Shown: positions 63,690 through 64,000 of the stretch, in pieces
How the letters are laid out: each line of letters starts with the position of its first letter
Numbering within the stretch: position 1 is the stretch's first letter
From: Nitrosomonas marina
GTDB taxonomy: Bacteria > Pseudomonadota > Gammaproteobacteria > Burkholderiales > Nitrosomonadaceae
Assembly: GCF_900110145.1 (NCBI RefSeq)
Contig: NZ_FOCP01000002.1
Span: 1-64,000 of the forward strand
Reading direction: 5' to 3'
DNA: 64,000 bases
Position numbers and translations under genes: made by a program
The notes under the pieces: generated by a model
The model's database searches: none
Told to the model about the DNA's origin: nothing
Seen by the model: the letters and a program-made list of their open reading frames with translations, nothing else

Positions 63690-64000
63690 ATGGGTTTGAT
63701 TGATTTTGTTCTGCTAAGATACGGAACTGGCAATAAAGCAGTTTTAATATACGTCGATTTAATGTGTACCAGCCGTCAACAGCCTACTTGAGCCGAACCG
63801 ATGCACAATAGCGTTGCTAACGAATCAGAAATTGACAACAACATTGATGACTCCAGGCTAATAAAGACAATTTGTCATTAAAGCCTGCTACTACGAATAC
63901 TTTCAGCCCGGGGCTGTGAAGCAATAATCAAAAGCAGAAGAAAATTTATTTTTCTACGAGTCTCACGTAGCTGGAACCGATTGATTTAGTTATTATACGA
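63690..64000. other. Non-coding end of window
   Basis: 311 bp after the antiporter stop. I see no open frame with protein-like content, no tRNA-like fold and no terminator with a T-run. A gene could begin just past the edge. Confidence 0.5.

Noticed and set aside
1..64000. tRNA, rRNA and prophage genes
   Set aside because: No cloverleaf with a T-loop consensus, rRNA motif or phage structural gene could be recognised on either strand.

Overview
The window looks like a chromosomal segment of a Gram-negative betaproteobacterium. The base composition is moderate to AT-rich, and the flagellar motor genes are of the MotC/MotD type with FlhF/FlhG. The conserved blocks dusB-fis-purH-purD, folD-aceE-aceF and metK-ahcY-metF, a lemA/GIDE pair and a DUF2909 gene fit the Nitrosomonadaceae (Nitrosomonas-like) best. 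That assignment is inference from recalled gene neighbourhoods; no ammonia-oxidation gene lies in the window. There are no rRNA or tRNA genes, no CRISPR array, no prophage and no intact insertion sequence. The only mobile-element trace is a decayed IS256-type transposase fragment near 9.8 kb.

Layout. 1-2.6 kb: 3' part of a large extracellular protein made of bacterial Ig-like repeats, with a 594-bp tandem supra-repeat. 2.7-4.5 kb: a CaCA antiporter and a family 2 glycosyltransferase. 4.9-9.0 kb: the dusB-fis-purH-purD operon (tRNA dihydrouridine, nucleoid protein, last IMP steps and GAR synthesis). 9.2-17.8 kb: GNAT, IS256 remnant, HDOD protein, rsfS-nadD, aceF, aceE, folD and an unknown membrane protein. 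17.9-21.8 kb: the SAM cycle genes metK, ahcY and metF, with a clear SAH riboswitch between metK and ahcY that also settles the ahcY start. 22.3-32.8 kb: flagellar regulation and export (flgN, flgM, motD, motC, fliA, flhG, flhF, flhA, flhB), interrupted by a divergent lemA-GIDE pair; flgM has a sigma-28 promoter and a TTG start. 33-45.5 kb: mixed housekeeping genes (DUF2909, HI0933-type flavoprotein, ppk2, ychJ, pnp, rpsO, dynamin-like GTPase, DUF502, two paralogous FemAB/CelD-like acyltransferases, a glutaminyl-cyclase-like protein, a low-molecular-weight phosphatase).

45.6-58.8 kb is the most accessory-looking part: an iron island. It holds iucABCD in the canonical aerobactin order, a divergent ShiF-like MFS transporter, an RTX calcium-binding protein whose TATAAT box lies inside a Fur-box-like palindrome, a PEP-CTERM protein, an IutA-like TonB-dependent receptor and a PepSY membrane protein. 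Fur-like sites precede iucA/MFS, the RTX gene, the receptor and the PepSY gene. The genes together could make, export and re-import a citrate-hydroxamate siderophore and release or reduce its iron. 59-64 kb: an alpha/beta-hydrolase lipoprotein, a DUF3015/DUF4105 pair and a second CaCA antiporter.

Several starts were moved from the longest open frame to a better supported codon (ahcY, flgM, flhB, motC, fliA, aceE, iucA, iucB, iucD, the glutaminyl cyclase, the MFS transporter); the reasons are in each entry. All homology statements come from reading motifs and recalling families, not from searches.
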